Shown here: piece after piece, positions 16,228-24,919 of the stretch | Numbering within the stretch: the first letter of the stretch is position 1 | How the letters are laid out: every line of letters begins with the position of its first letter | Source of the DNA: Ruminococcus sp. | Lineage (GTDB): Bacteria; Bacillota; Clostridia; Oscillospirales; Ruminococcaceae | Reading direction: 5' to 3' | NCBI GenBank assembly: GCA_017441505.1 | Contig: JAFRXL010000011.1 | Coordinates: forward strand, 1-44,014 | DNA length: 44,014 nt | The notes under the pieces: model-generated | What the model was told of the DNA's origin: nothing | Database searches by the model: none | The model's input: the letters and a program-made list of their open reading frames with translations, nothing else | Translations under genes and position numbers: made by a program

Positions 16228-17366
16228 AGAAGAGAATAATTGCGGCTGCATCTGCGTTTTTTCTGGTGATAAACAGTTCGTGCTCCTTTAAAAAGGAGAA
16301 TACAGATGCATTATCAGGCATGAAAAAGACAGGCTCAATGGAGCTTTATTACGCAGATCAGTTTAAAGTGGATTATTACGAAGACGGTTTTTCGCATATT
16401 ATTATCGGTGACGATGAGTTCCTTCTCGTGCCGGAAGGGGAGGATGCTCCGGAAGATATTGGAGACATCACAATACTCAGGCAGCCGATAGAGAATATAT
16501 ATACAGCATCCTCGTCGTCGGTCGATCTTTTTGACGGTATCGGCGAACTTGATAAGATAAAGATGATCTCGACTGCTGAAAAAGACTGGTGTCTGCCGTC
16601 GGTGACAGAAGCTCTTGACAACGAAGATATTAGCTACATAGGCAAATACAGTGCTCCGGACTATGAAGCACTTATTGAGAATGACTGCGACTTTGCTCTT
16701 GAAAACTCAATGATATGGCACACTCCGGAAGTAAAGGAGCAGATCGAAAGACTGGATATTCCGGTAATGGTCGAGCTTTCAAGTTACGAATCACATCCTC
16801 TCGGCAGAATGGAGTGGATGAGGTTGTATGGACTTCTCCTTGGAAAAAGCAAAGAAGCTGATGAATTTTTCAAAAAGAAGTCGGACTTGTTTGAGTCGGC
16901 TGTTACTGATGAAATACCGGATAACGAGCGAAAAACGGCAGCATTTTTCTCTGTAAGTCCAAACGGATATATCAACACAAGAAAGCCGGGGGACTATATA
17001 TCCAAGATGATAGAGCTTGCCGGCGGAAAGTACATATTCACAGGCAAAGACCTGAATGTAGATGATAATGCAATGTCCACGATAAATATACAGGTCGAAA
17101 CTTTCTACGAATCGGCAAAGGAAGCTGATTATCTTATATATAACAGTACTGTTGACGGCAAACTTGATTCTATGGAGCAATTGCTGGAAAAGTGCAGTAT
17201 TTTAAAGGACTTCAAAGCTGTGAAAGAGGGGAATGTCTGGTGTACTGAGCAGAATATGTTCCAGCAGACAACAGGTGCAGCCGATATGATACTTGATCTT
17301 CACACGATTTTTATGGGAGAAGCCGGTGACAACGAGCAGCTCTCATATCTTCATCGCCTGAAATAA
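16224..17366 (+). CDS. ABC transporter substrate-binding lipoprotein (FecB/BtuF type)
   Basis: A 380-residue protein with a lipobox Cys20 (VINSSC) and the class III (TroA-like) binding fold used for siderophores, haem and corrinoids. It has an N-terminal lobe with GDITILRQPIENIYTASSSS, a central helix, then a C-terminal lobe with ISKMIELAGGKYIF and the closing segment LKDFKAVKEGNVWC. The start ATGA overlaps the previous stop. With the following permease and ATPase it forms a complete importer. The substrate is uncertain: the riboswitch upstream suggests a corrinoid, cobalt complex or tetrapyrrole; the NEAT-like partner suggests haem. Confidence 0.85.
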   Translation: MKKRIIAAASAFFLVINSSCSFKKENTDALSGMKKTGSMELYYADQFKVDYYEDGFSHIIIGDDEFLLVPEGEDAPEDIGDITILRQPIENIYTASSSSVDLFDGIGELDKIKMISTAEKDWCLPSVTEALDNEDISYIGKYSAPDYEALIENDCDFALENSMIWHTPEVKEQIERLDIPVMVELSSYESHPLGRMEWMRLYGLLLGKSKEADEFFKKKSDLFESAVTDEIPDNERKTAAFFSVSPNGYINTRKPGDYISKMIELAGGKYIFTGKDLNVDDNAMSTINIQVETFYESAKEADYLIYNSTVDGKLDSMEQLLEKCSILKDFKAVKEGNVWCTEQNMFQQTTGAADMILDLHTIFMGEAGDNEQLSYLHRLK

Positions 17367-17375
17367 GGAGTTAAT

Positions 17376-18401
17376 ATGACTTGTAAGAAAAATATCCGTA
17401 TAATAGCAGGATTTGTGCTGCTGTCGGTTACAGTGTTGATTTTTTTCTTCATGAATCTTGTCAAAGGCAGCAGCAGTATATCTCTGCATGACACGATCTC
17501 CGCACTGACCGGAGGCGATGTGCCAATATCGGTACACAGGATAATCATAGATATACGTCTGCCGAGGTGTCTTGCCGCTATGATACTTGGTGGAGCACTT
17601 GCAGTATCGGGATTTTTGCTGCAATGTTTTTTCGGCAATCCTATCGCAGGACCTTATGTACTTGGCATATCGTCCGGAGCTAAACTTGCGGTTGCACTGG
17701 CTATGATATTTTCCCTTAAAAACGGCATACTTCTTGGCTCAGGGGTAATGGTGCTTGCGTCATTCATAGGTTCTTTGATCTCAATGGGACTTATACTTCT
17801 TATGTCCGGAAAAGTCAGAAATATGGCTCAGCTTATCATAAGCGGAGTTATGATAGGCTATGTGTGTTCGTCCATTACTGAACTTGCGGTCACGTTTGCA
17901 GACGACTCAAATATAGTAAATCTGCATAACTGGTCAATGGGAACTTTTTCCGGTACGGACTGGGAGGATATTCGTTATATGTCAGTGATAGTGTTTACTG
18001 CCTTTATCGCAGCATTTTTCATTTCAAAGCCTCTTGGAGCGTATCAGCTCGGTGAAAAATATGCAAGCAATATGGGAGTAAATATAAAACTTTTCCGTGT
18101 TGTCCTCATACTTCTTTCAAGTATCTTATCAGCCTGTGTTACGGCATTTGCAGGACCTGTATCTTTTGTGGGAGTAGCAGTTCCGCATCTCATGAAAAGT
18201 CTTTTCGGAACTTCAAGACCTCTGATAATAATTCCGGCATCTTTTTTAGGCGGAGCTGTTGTGTGCATGGCTTGTGATTTTGTAGCAAGGATACTTTTTG
18301 CACCTGTCGAGCTCAGTATAAGTACAGTTACGGCATTTTTCGGAGCTCCTGTAGTAATAATGATAATGCTGAAAAGAAACCGTCAGAAGGGAAGTGTGTG
18401 A
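17376..18401 (+). CDS. FecCD/BtuC-family ABC transporter permease
   Basis: A polytopic membrane protein of 341 residues. Family hallmarks are DIRLPRCLAAMILGGALAVS near residue 58, GNPIAGPYVLGISSGAK, the LWSMG-like segment NWSMGTFSGTDW, and GPVSFVGVAVPHLMKS near the C-terminus that faces the ATPase. It is the membrane channel of the importer, normally a homodimer. It starts nine bases after the binding-protein gene and its stop lies two bases before the ATPase start, so the three should be made together. Confidence 0.93.
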   Translation: MTCKKNIRIIAGFVLLSVTVLIFFFMNLVKGSSSISLHDTISALTGGDVPISVHRIIIDIRLPRCLAAMILGGALAVSGFLLQCFFGNPIAGPYVLGISSGAKLAVALAMIFSLKNGILLGSGVMVLASFIGSLISMGLILLMSGKVRNMAQLIISGVMIGYVCSSITELAVTFADDSNIVNLHNWSMGTFSGTDWEDIRYMSVIVFTAFIAAFFISKPLGAYQLGEKYASNMGVNIKLFRVVLILLSSILSACVTAFAGPVSFVGVAVPHLMKSLFGTSRPLIIIPASFLGGAVVCMACDFVARILFAPVELSISTVTAFFGAPVVIMIMLKRNRQKGSV

Positions 18402-18402
18402 T

Positions 18403-19503
18403 ATGCTGAGGGCTGAAGAACTTTCTGTCGGATACGGTAAGAAGGTAGTAGTTAGCGGAGTTAGTTTTGAAGTCAAAGCAGGTGAAGTCATATCTATCAT
18501 CGGACCTAACGGTGCAGGAAAGAGTACGATATTAAAGACTATAGCCTCGCAGCTTCCTTTGCTTGGCGGTAAAGTACATATAGGTGAAAATATCATCTCA
18601 GAGATGAGCGAAAAGGAACTATCGAGAAAAATGTCACTTATGCTTACTGAGCGGATAAATTCTGAAATGATGACCTGCTATGATATTGCTGCAACCGGAA
18701 GATACCCATATACAGGTATGTTTGGAATTTTGGAAAAAGAGGACAGGGATATAGTCGAGGAGGCAATGTCACTGACTGGTATCTCATATTTGCGAGATGT
18801 GGATTTCAGGAATATAAGTGACGGACAGCGTCAGTGCGTGATGCTTGCAAGAGCTATAGCTCAGGAGCCGGAAGTAATGCTGCTTGACGAGCCAACATCA
18901 TTCCTTGATATAGACCACAAGCTTGAACTGCTGACACTTCTCAGAAAACTGGCAAGAGGTAAGCAAATAGCAGTTGTAATGACTATCCACGAACTTGACC
19001 TCGCCCAGAGATTTTCAGACAAGGTATTGTGTATCAGGGACGCTAAAGCTGACAAATACGGTACTCCGGAACTTGTTTTTTCGGGCAGTTATATCAACGA
19101 GCTCTACGACATAAAGAATGGCACATTTGAGCCTTTGTACGGCTCTTCCGAGCCGGAACGAGTTGAAGGTGCTCCGGACGTATTCGTCATAGGAGGCGGG
19201 GGATGCGGTATACCTGTATATCACAAACTGCAAAGAGAGGGAATACCATTTGCAGCTGGGATAATTCACGAAAATGATTTAGACTATCCATTGGCAAAGC
19301 ATCTTGCAGCAGATTTAGTTTCAGAACGTGCATACGAACCTATTTCAGAGCAAAACTATAATAAGGCTCTGGAAATAATGAGAGTATGCAGCAAGGTCAT
19401 TTTTTGTACTGAAAAAACAGGTACGATGAATCAGAAAAATCTTCTTCTGAAAGAAACTGCGGAAAAAGAGGGGAAAGAAATAATACTGCCGCACGAAATA
19501 TAG
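18403..19503 (+). CDS. ABC transporter ATPase with Rossmann-like C-terminal extension
   Basis: Residues 1 to about 245 are a standard importer ATPase: Walker A GPNGAGKST, signature ISDGQRQ and Walker B VMLLDEPT. After that comes an extension of about 115 residues that includes DVFVIGGGGCGIPVYHKLQR and HENDLDYPLAKHLAADLV. The glycine-rich loop suggests a small nucleotide-binding domain. Similar tails occur, as I recall, in archaeal and clostridial BtuD- or HmuV-like ATPases, which would fit corrinoid or haem transport. ATG 18403 is chosen over the in-frame GTG at 18394 because of spacing from AGAAGGG. Last gene of the operon, with a strong terminator. Confidence 0.92.
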   Translation: MLRAEELSVGYGKKVVVSGVSFEVKAGEVISIIGPNGAGKSTILKTIASQLPLLGGKVHIGENIISEMSEKELSRKMSLMLTERINSEMMTCYDIAATGRYPYTGMFGILEKEDRDIVEEAMSLTGISYLRDVDFRNISDGQRQCVMLARAIAQEPEVMLLDEPTSFLDIDHKLELLTLLRKLARGKQIAVVMTIHELDLAQRFSDKVLCIRDAKADKYGTPELVFSGSYINELYDIKNGTFEPLYGSSEPERVEGAPDVFVIGGGGCGIPVYHKLQREGIPFAAGIIHENDLDYPLAKHLAADLVSERAYEPISEQNYNKALEIMRVCSKVIFCTEKTGTMNQKNLLLKETAEKEGKEIILPHEI

Positions 19504-19506
19504 AGA

Positions 19507-19545
19507 AAAGCTTCTTATGTTATGACGAACATAGGAAGCTTTTTT
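19507..19545 (+). terminator. Terminator of the chelatase/transport operon
   Basis: AAAGCTTCTTATGTT (19507-19521) pairs with AACATAGGAAGCTTT (19528-19542) with one G-T wobble, and the T-run continues to 19545. Confidence 0.9.
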
Positions 19546-19595
19546 ATAATAAAAATCGTATTCACTGAACTATCACTATTCTCAGAATTTACTTG

Positions 19596-19624
19596 TTGTT
19601 TTTTTGTCGGCTGTATGTTATAAT
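19596..19624 (+). promoter_or_regulatory. Promoter of ftsH
   Basis: TTGTTT (19596-19601), 17-bp spacer, TATAAT (19619-19624) with extended -10 TGT. It lies about 30 bases upstream of the ribosome binding site of ftsH. Confidence 0.75.
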
Positions 19625-19655
19625 CAGCTCATCAGCAAAAGGAGATGATTTTTCA

Positions 19656-21494
19656 ATGAATGAAAAAAATAACAATAATAGAAAAAATTATCTGATCTTC
19701 GCTGTCATAGCACTGATACTTATGTTATTGTACAACTCTTTCGTGATTCCGTCTGTAAAAAAGGCTCAGACAAAAGATACGAATTACAGCTTCTTTCTGA
19801 AGCAGATCGATGAAGGTAATGTTTCAAAGGTACAGATAAAGGAAGATGAGATAATTTATAATGTACAAGAGGAAAATGGTACGGAAAAGCTCTATTCAAC
19901 TGCAAAAATAAATGATCCGGAGCTTATCTCACGACTTTACAGCAAAGGGAGCATCGATTTTACAGGGAGCATCAGAACTGCGAACTCTGTCGCTGAATTT
20001 ATAGTATCATGGATACTTCCGCTTATTTTTATGATAGTGCTCTGGAATTTACTTATTAAAGGCATGGGAAAACGTATAGGCGGACTTGGTAATGCAATGT
20101 CGTTCGGAAAAAGCAATGCAAAAATTTACGTGAAGGCTCAGACAGGTACAACATTTGCAGATGTTGCCGGACAGGATGAAGCTAAAGAGGCTCTTGAAGA
20201 AATAGTTGATTTTCTGCATGATCCTCAAAAATACACTGAGATAGGAGCAAATCTGCCTAAAGGAGCGTTGCTTGTAGGACCTCCCGGAACCGGAAAGACC
20301 TTGCTTGCTAAAGCCGTAGCAGGTGAGGCTGATGTCCCGTTCTTCTCTATATCAGGCTCTGAATTTGTTGAAATGTTCGTAGGTATGGGTGCAGCTAAAG
20401 TACGTGACCTTTTTAAACAAGCTAATGAAAAAGCTCCGTGCATTGTTTTTATTGATGAGATAGACACTATCGGCAAGAAACGTGACGGTCAGCCGAGCGG
20501 CAACGATGAACGTGAGCAGACTCTCAATCAGCTTCTTACCGAAATGGACGGTTTCGACGGCAAAAAAGGAGTGGTCATACTTGCTGCGACCAATCGTCCG
20601 GACTCGCTTGACCCTGCACTTCTCCGTCCGGGAAGATTTGACCGCCGTATCCCTGCTGAACTTCCCGACCTTGCCGGACGTGAAGCAATACTCAAAGTTC
20701 ACGCAAACAAAATTAAATATGACTCAAATATAGATTTTAATGCTATCGCAAGGGCTACTGCCGGAGCATCAGGAGCTGAACTTGCCAACATCATCAATGA
20801 ATCAGCTCTGAGAGCTGTGAGAAACGGACGCAAGCTTGTCAGCCAATCAGACCTTGAAGAAAGTGTTGAGGTCGTAATTGCCGGATATGAGCGTAAAAAT
20901 GCTGTTATATCTTCAAAAGAAAAGGAGATAATAGCTTACCACGAGATAGGTCACGCACTTGTTGCCGCTATGCAAAAGGACTCCGCACCGGTACATAAAA
21001 TTACTATCATCCCACGTACCTCCGGAGCTCTTGGCTACACTATGCAGGTCGACGAGGGAGAAAAATTCCTCATGACCAAAGAAGAAGCTCTTGCACGTAT
21101 CGCCATTCTTACCGGCGGACGCTCGGCAGAGGAGCTTGTTTTCAACACCTGCACAAGCGGAGCTTCTAATGATATTGAAAAGGCTACTAAGATAGCAAGA
21201 GCTATGGTCACCAGATACGGTATGAGCTCAAGCTTCGACATGACAGCACTTGAAACGGTCAGCAATAAATACCTCAGCGGAGATACTTCACTTATCTGCT
21301 CACCGGAAACGGCTTCTAAGATCGATAATGAAGTAAGCAATATAATCCGCAAAGCTCACAGCGAGGCAGTAAAGATACTCTCTGAGAACTCCGGTAAACT
21401 TCACGAGCTTGCACACTTCCTGCTCGAAAAAGAAACTATCACCGGTGAAGAGTTCATGAGCATCCTGAAATCAGATAATATTGCTCTCACATAA
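19656..21494 (+). CDS. ftsH: ATP-dependent membrane zinc metalloprotease FtsH
   Basis: It degrades misfolded and regulatory proteins at the membrane. The start at 19656 follows AAAGGAG and gives 612 residues; an in-frame ATG at 19593 overlaps the promoter. The layout is a short cytoplasmic start, a membrane helix at about 12-30, an extracellular domain, a second helix at about 110-133, the AAA+ domain with Walker A GPPGTGKT at 208-215, and the zinc site HEIGH at 429-433. It stands alone between terminators. Confidence 0.97.
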   Translation: MNEKNNNNRKNYLIFAVIALILMLLYNSFVIPSVKKAQTKDTNYSFFLKQIDEGNVSKVQIKEDEIIYNVQEENGTEKLYSTAKINDPELISRLYSKGSIDFTGSIRTANSVAEFIVSWILPLIFMIVLWNLLIKGMGKRIGGLGNAMSFGKSNAKIYVKAQTGTTFADVAGQDEAKEALEEIVDFLHDPQKYTEIGANLPKGALLVGPPGTGKTLLAKAVAGEADVPFFSISGSEFVEMFVGMGAAKVRDLFKQANEKAPCIVFIDEIDTIGKKRDGQPSGNDEREQTLNQLLTEMDGFDGKKGVVILAATNRPDSLDPALLRPGRFDRRIPAELPDLAGREAILKVHANKIKYDSNIDFNAIARATAGASGAELANIINESALRAVRNGRKLVSQSDLEESVEVVIAGYERKNAVISSKEKEIIAYHEIGHALVAAMQKDSAPVHKITIIPRTSGALGYTMQVDEGEKFLMTKEEALARIAILTGGRSAEELVFNTCTSGASNDIEKATKIARAMVTRYGMSSSFDMTALETVSNKYLSGDTSLICSPETASKIDNEVSNIIRKAHSEAVKILSENSGKLHELAHFLLEKETITGEEFMSILKSDNIALT

Positions 21495-21504
21495 TGACAT
21501 CTTA

Positions 21505-21537
21505 CCCCAGTTTTATTTTATAGAGATAGGACTGGGG
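21505..21537 (+). terminator. Probable ftsH terminator
   Basis: CCCCAGT (21505-21511) pairs with ACTGGGG (21531-21537). The loop is long and the tract that follows is A/T mixed rather than pure T, so efficiency is uncertain. Confidence 0.5.
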
Positions 21538-21643
21538 ATATAATTTACTTATAACCGATTCATAATATCAATTTTTTCCACTATATTTAATATTTTTATG
21601 GCGATATGTCCTGAATTATCACCTGTTAAACATAGTAAACACC

Positions 21644-21672
21644 TTGAATTATCACACAAAATGTGTTATAAT
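21644..21672 (+). promoter_or_regulatory. Promoter of mtnN and the dockerin gene
   Basis: TTGAAT (21644-21649), 17-bp spacer, TATAAT (21667-21672), extended -10 TGT. An 11-base direct repeat TGAATTATCAC at 21612-21622 and 21645-21655 overlaps the -35 box and may be an operator. Confidence 0.75.
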
Positions 21673-21705
21673 TAATTATAAAATCGTTCAGGAGTGATAT
21701 AAATA

Positions 21706-22383
21706 ATGAAAACAATAGTAATAATTGGTGCAATGCCGTCAGAACTTGTAGATATAAGAAAAACTCTCGGTGAAGCTGAGATCAAAAAATTCTCAGGTTT
21801 TGATTTCCACATCAACAACTACAAAGGAAATACTCTTATCAATGCTTGCTGCGGTATAGCAAAGGTTAATGCTGCACTTTGTGCCCAGGCTGCAATTGAT
21901 AATTTTCATCCGGACTTTATTATCAATGCCGGTATCGCAGGCGGAATGAATTCGGCTGTCAAAGTTTGCGATATTGTAATTTCTAATGAAGTTCTCCCCC
22001 ATGACCTCGATCTCCATTTTCTCAAGGACTACCCGCCTTACTGCGGTATTTTCAAGGCAGATCAGAATCTTATGGATACTGCTGAAAAAGTATGCTCGGA
22101 ATTCGGAGTTAAGAGCTTCATAGGAAGGATCGTTTCAGGTGAAGCATTCATTTCAAGCACAGAAGTGAAAAACGACATCCAGAAACGTTTTGACCCATAC
22201 GCTGTTGATATGGAAAGTGCTGCTATCGGACATTGCTGCTTCCTGAATGATATGCCTTACGTCAGCGTAAGATGTATTTCAGATAACGCTGATGATGAAG
22301 GTGCTATGTCTTTTGATGAATTTGAAAAAATTGCAGCAAAACGTGTTGCTGAGATTGTACTCAGGATGACTGAGCTGCTCTAA
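21706..22383 (+). CDS. mtnN: 5'-methylthioadenosine/S-adenosylhomocysteine nucleosidase
   Basis: It splits adenine from methylthioadenosine and S-adenosylhomocysteine, clearing by-products of SAM-dependent reactions. The N-terminus TIVIIGAMPSELVDI holds the family's catalytic acid, and NAGIAGGMNSAVKVCDIVIS, VSGEAFIS, VDMESAAIG and RCISDNADDE follow, the last with the adenine-binding Asp. Its 225 residues match the family. The gene is 14 bases ahead of a dockerin gene and shares its transcript. The many SAM-using Cbi methylases in this genome would supply substrate, but that link is an inference. Confidence 0.95.
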   Translation: MKTIVIIGAMPSELVDIRKTLGEAEIKKFSGFDFHINNYKGNTLINACCGIAKVNAALCAQAAIDNFHPDFIINAGIAGGMNSAVKVCDIVISNEVLPHDLDLHFLKDYPPYCGIFKADQNLMDTAEKVCSEFGVKSFIGRIVSGEAFISSTEVKNDIQKRFDPYAVDMESAAIGHCCFLNDMPYVSVRCISDNADDEGAMSFDEFEKIAAKRVAEIVLRMTELL

Positions 22384-22397
22384 AAGGAGTAATTTCT

Positions 22398-23306
22398 ATG
22401 AAAAAAATCTCTGCTGCTATTTTAGCAGTTTCTCTTGCTGTTTCATCAGCAGCTGCATTAACTTCATCCGCCGAAAGTGACGACTCCTATTCCCCAGGTT
22501 TTTACTTCAAAGCACAGCCAAGTGAGGACTTCCAGATACTCCACTCCGGACGTGCTTACCTCGATACTTCAAATGCTAAATCCGATACTCCAACTCTTAA
22601 TGTCAACGCTTACATTACCGACGAAAAAGAACTTGTAGGCGGATTTGTAGCTAAATGGTCCGGCTCTGAGGGCGTAACACTCGATAATCTTAAATCTCCT
22701 AAGGACGTATACGGAGTTCTTCCATATACTCCGGATGAAGAATATTACGATATATCCCTCGCCTGTGACACAGAAAAAGGCTTTATATCAGTCAATTACC
22801 CAAATATGATGATATTTCCGGATCAGCCTGATAAAAAATATGCATTTGCTCTCACCGGTGAAAAATCAGATGACTATCCATTTGCTATCTTTGATGCTTC
22901 ATTAAACAAGTCGGCAGAACCCGGAGTTTATTCGATAAACTTCCATTCAAACGGTTCCGGTGACAGATGCAATATCATCTATAAACCAAGTGCGAAAGAA
23001 ATTATAGATTTCGTCCCGAGCGGAGACCTTACACCAAGTCTGTATATAAACGTTTCCGACAGACCTTTAGGTGATGTCAATGGAGACGGAGATGTTGACG
23101 GCTCTGATGCTGCTCTTGCTCTTTATGCTTATGCACACGCAAATGTTGCTGATGATGTTGTGGATGAGGCTGGTATGATAGCAGCCGATGTTGACGGAAG
23201 CGGCGATGCTGACGGCTCGGATGCTTCGCTAATTCTCGCATATTATGCAAATAAAGCTACGACTGATCTCTCATTTGTTGATTTTATCGATACTATAGTT
23301 GAATAA
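22398..23306 (+). CDS. Secreted protein with C-terminal type I dockerin, N-terminal domain unknown
   Basis: A signal peptide (residues 1-26, ending SSAAALTSSA) is followed by about 190 residues of a beta-rich domain that I cannot name, somewhat like cohesin or carbohydrate-binding folds. The last 75 residues are a dockerin with two calcium loops, DVNGDGDVDGSD and DVDGSGDADGSD, each followed by a helix. This dockerin differs from the GDANCSG type of the GH9 and GH26 enzymes, so it probably docks to another cohesin. No catalytic motif is visible. GGAG precedes the start, 14 bases after mtnN. Confidence 0.8.
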   Translation: MKKISAAILAVSLAVSSAAALTSSAESDDSYSPGFYFKAQPSEDFQILHSGRAYLDTSNAKSDTPTLNVNAYITDEKELVGGFVAKWSGSEGVTLDNLKSPKDVYGVLPYTPDEEYYDISLACDTEKGFISVNYPNMMIFPDQPDKKYAFALTGEKSDDYPFAIFDASLNKSAEPGVYSINFHSNGSGDRCNIIYKPSAKEIIDFVPSGDLTPSLYINVSDRPLGDVNGDGDVDGSDAALALYAYAHANVADDVVDEAGMIAADVDGSGDADGSDASLILAYYANKATTDLSFVDFIDTIVE

Positions 23307-23311
23307 TGCTT

Positions 23312-23340
23312 AAAAGCCAAAGCTCACTGCTTTGGCTTTT
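23312..23340 (+). terminator. Terminator of the mtnN-dockerin operon
   Basis: AAAAGCCAAAGC (23312-23323) pairs perfectly with GCTTTGGCTTTT (23329-23340) around TCACT. Confidence 0.9.
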
Positions 23341-23352
23341 ATTTTGCAGCAA

Positions 23353-23383
23353 AAAACCACAGGCTATCAACACCTGTGGTTTT
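23353..23383 (-). terminator. Terminator of the foldase-like gene (minus strand)
   Basis: AAAACCACAGG (23353-23363) pairs with CCTGTGGTTTT (23373-23383). On the minus strand it is followed by a T-run, so it ends the gene at 23403-24710. Confidence 0.85.
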
Positions 23384-23402
23384 ATTCGTTATTTCTTAAT
23401 TA

Positions 23403-24710
23403 TCAGCCGTACAATGAAACGTCCTCAATATCAAGCTTGAACGGAGCGTATCTCTTATATGCTGACTTATTCTTCTCAACTGAGTAGCTGTCTGCAATAG
23501 CATTGAGCCAATCATCGAAATCTACACCATATCTCTGCTTAAGGAGAGCATCTATGTTGTCATCTGACCAATAATCGTCCTTAGTCATACGCTTTGTGAT
23601 GTCGCCCTTGATAACTAAGTAAATAGTGCTGTCATCGTAGTTATACTTAACAGCCTCATATTCTTTAAGGTCATCAAATACGAAGTCGTTATATTTTTTC
23701 ACAGCGACCTCAGCTTCGGACTGAGTAGTTGTTGTAGTAGGCTGTTCGTCCTTATCAGCAGTTGTTGTAACATACTTTGTTACTGTTACTTCATTCTGAT
23801 ACGGACTTGTAGTAGTTGTTGTAGTTGTGATAACTGAGCCGTTTTCGTCAGTCTGAGTTGTTCCTTCTGTTGTAGTACCGGTCGTCTCAGTAGTTGTAGG
23901 TGTAGTAGTTGTAGTGGTGGTTGTGCCAGAAGATTCATCACCGGCAACTGTTGTCAGGGTTGAGGAGAACTCTTCGTACTCAGTCTTGATGTCGTCCATC
24001 TTCTTTAACTTCTCTTCGTCATCCTTGACATCGTTTATCTCTTTTACCCAGCTGTCGACCTTCTTGTCAATCTTACGCTTTATATCCTCATCGTAAGCAT
24101 TGCCCTCAGCGTCAGTGAGCTTTATCTCTATGTACTTGATACGTGCGGTATTATCGGTAAAGTACTTCTTGAGGTCTTCTTCAGAGCAGCCTTTCTCAGC
24201 ATCGATACCATAGTAATGATCGAAAAGGTACTCCTGTTTATATGAGTTTCTGTAAGCCTTTAAGAGTGAATCCTCACTGATACCGTTATCCTTGAAAAGA
24301 TCGTTGTCACGAACAGACTTGATATACTTCTTTATCTCGTCCTCTTCTTCCTGTGTGAGCTTTCCGTCGATCTTATCGAATTCCTTTTCTATAGCAACAT
24401 AGAGCTTGCAGGTCTCTGTAGCCTGATCCTGTATCCAGTCCTCAGCGTCCATATCTTCGATCTTTGCCTTTTTCATATCATCGAATGTCGGGAGAGAGCC
24501 CTGTTCCATAACAACTCTGTACATTGCATTTCTGTATGCAGAGATCTCATTATTTATAAAGATTCCCGCAGGTACATCGCAGCCGTCAACTGTAAGTGCG
24601 TTCTTTGTGTTATTGCCAAGTGTTATCGCACCGGGAGCGTTGCATCCTGCTGTTGTTGCCGCAAGAGCAAAAGTAAGTGCAGCAGCGGCAAATCTATTGA
24701 CTTTTTTCAT
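23403..24710 (-). CDS. PrsA/SurA-like lipoprotein foldase with a Thr-rich insert
   Basis: A 435-residue lipoprotein with lipobox Cys23 (LAATTAGC). Residues 35-250 are helical and charged, and resemble the N-terminal chaperone part of PrsA/SurA proteins: NALTVDGCDVPAGIF, an early helix, then EEDLKKYFTDNTARIKYIEI, a typical entry to the parvulin region. At residues 262-330 the protein carries a low-complexity stretch dominated by threonine. The C-terminal 100 residues are again folded. I see no complete parvulin active site, so an isomerase activity is doubtful. It should help fold exported proteins at the membrane outer face. Own promoter and terminator. Confidence 0.7.
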   Translation of the reverse strand: MKKVNRFAAAALTFALAATTAGCNAPGAITLGNNTKNALTVDGCDVPAGIFINNEISAYRNAMYRVVMEQGSLPTFDDMKKAKIEDMDAEDWIQDQATETCKLYVAIEKEFDKIDGKLTQEEEDEIKKYIKSVRDNDLFKDNGISEDSLLKAYRNSYKQEYLFDHYYGIDAEKGCSEEDLKKYFTDNTARIKYIEIKLTDAEGNAYDEDIKRKIDKKVDSWVKEINDVKDDEEKLKKMDDIKTEYEEFSSTLTTVAGDESSGTTTTTTTTPTTTETTGTTTEGTTQTDENGSVITTTTTTTSPYQNEVTVTKYVTTTADKDEQPTTTTTQSEAEVAVKKYNDFVFDDLKEYEAVKYNYDDSTIYLVIKGDITKRMTKDDYWSDDNIDALLKQRYGVDFDDWLNAIADSYSVEKNKSAYKRYAPFKLDIEDVSLYG

Positions 24711-24755
24711 TATGTATTCCTCCGATTTGTATAAGATAATTTCAGATACGGATTT

Positions 24756-24784
24756 ATTATACTACATTTTTTTAAATTTGTCCA
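24756..24784 (-). promoter_or_regulatory. Promoter of the foldase-like gene
   Basis: On the minus strand TGGACA (24784-24779) is 17 bp from TATAAT (24761-24756). Confidence 0.7.
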
Positions 24785-24854
24785 TAGTAATTTGAAATTT
24801 TTTTCAAATTGTCACATTTTCATTACTTTCGGTAATTTAAATTAAGGTTTCGTC

Positions 24855-24883
24855 TTGACTAAAAGTCTTATAAATGATACAAT
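24855..24883 (+). promoter_or_regulatory. Promoter of the thyX operon
   Basis: TTGACT (24855-24860), 17-bp spacer, TACAAT (24878-24883), extended -10 TGA. The leader to thyX is about 30 bases. Confidence 0.75.
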
Positions 24884-24919
24884 AATAATATATGTATTTT
24901 TTTAGACGGAGGTTTTTTC

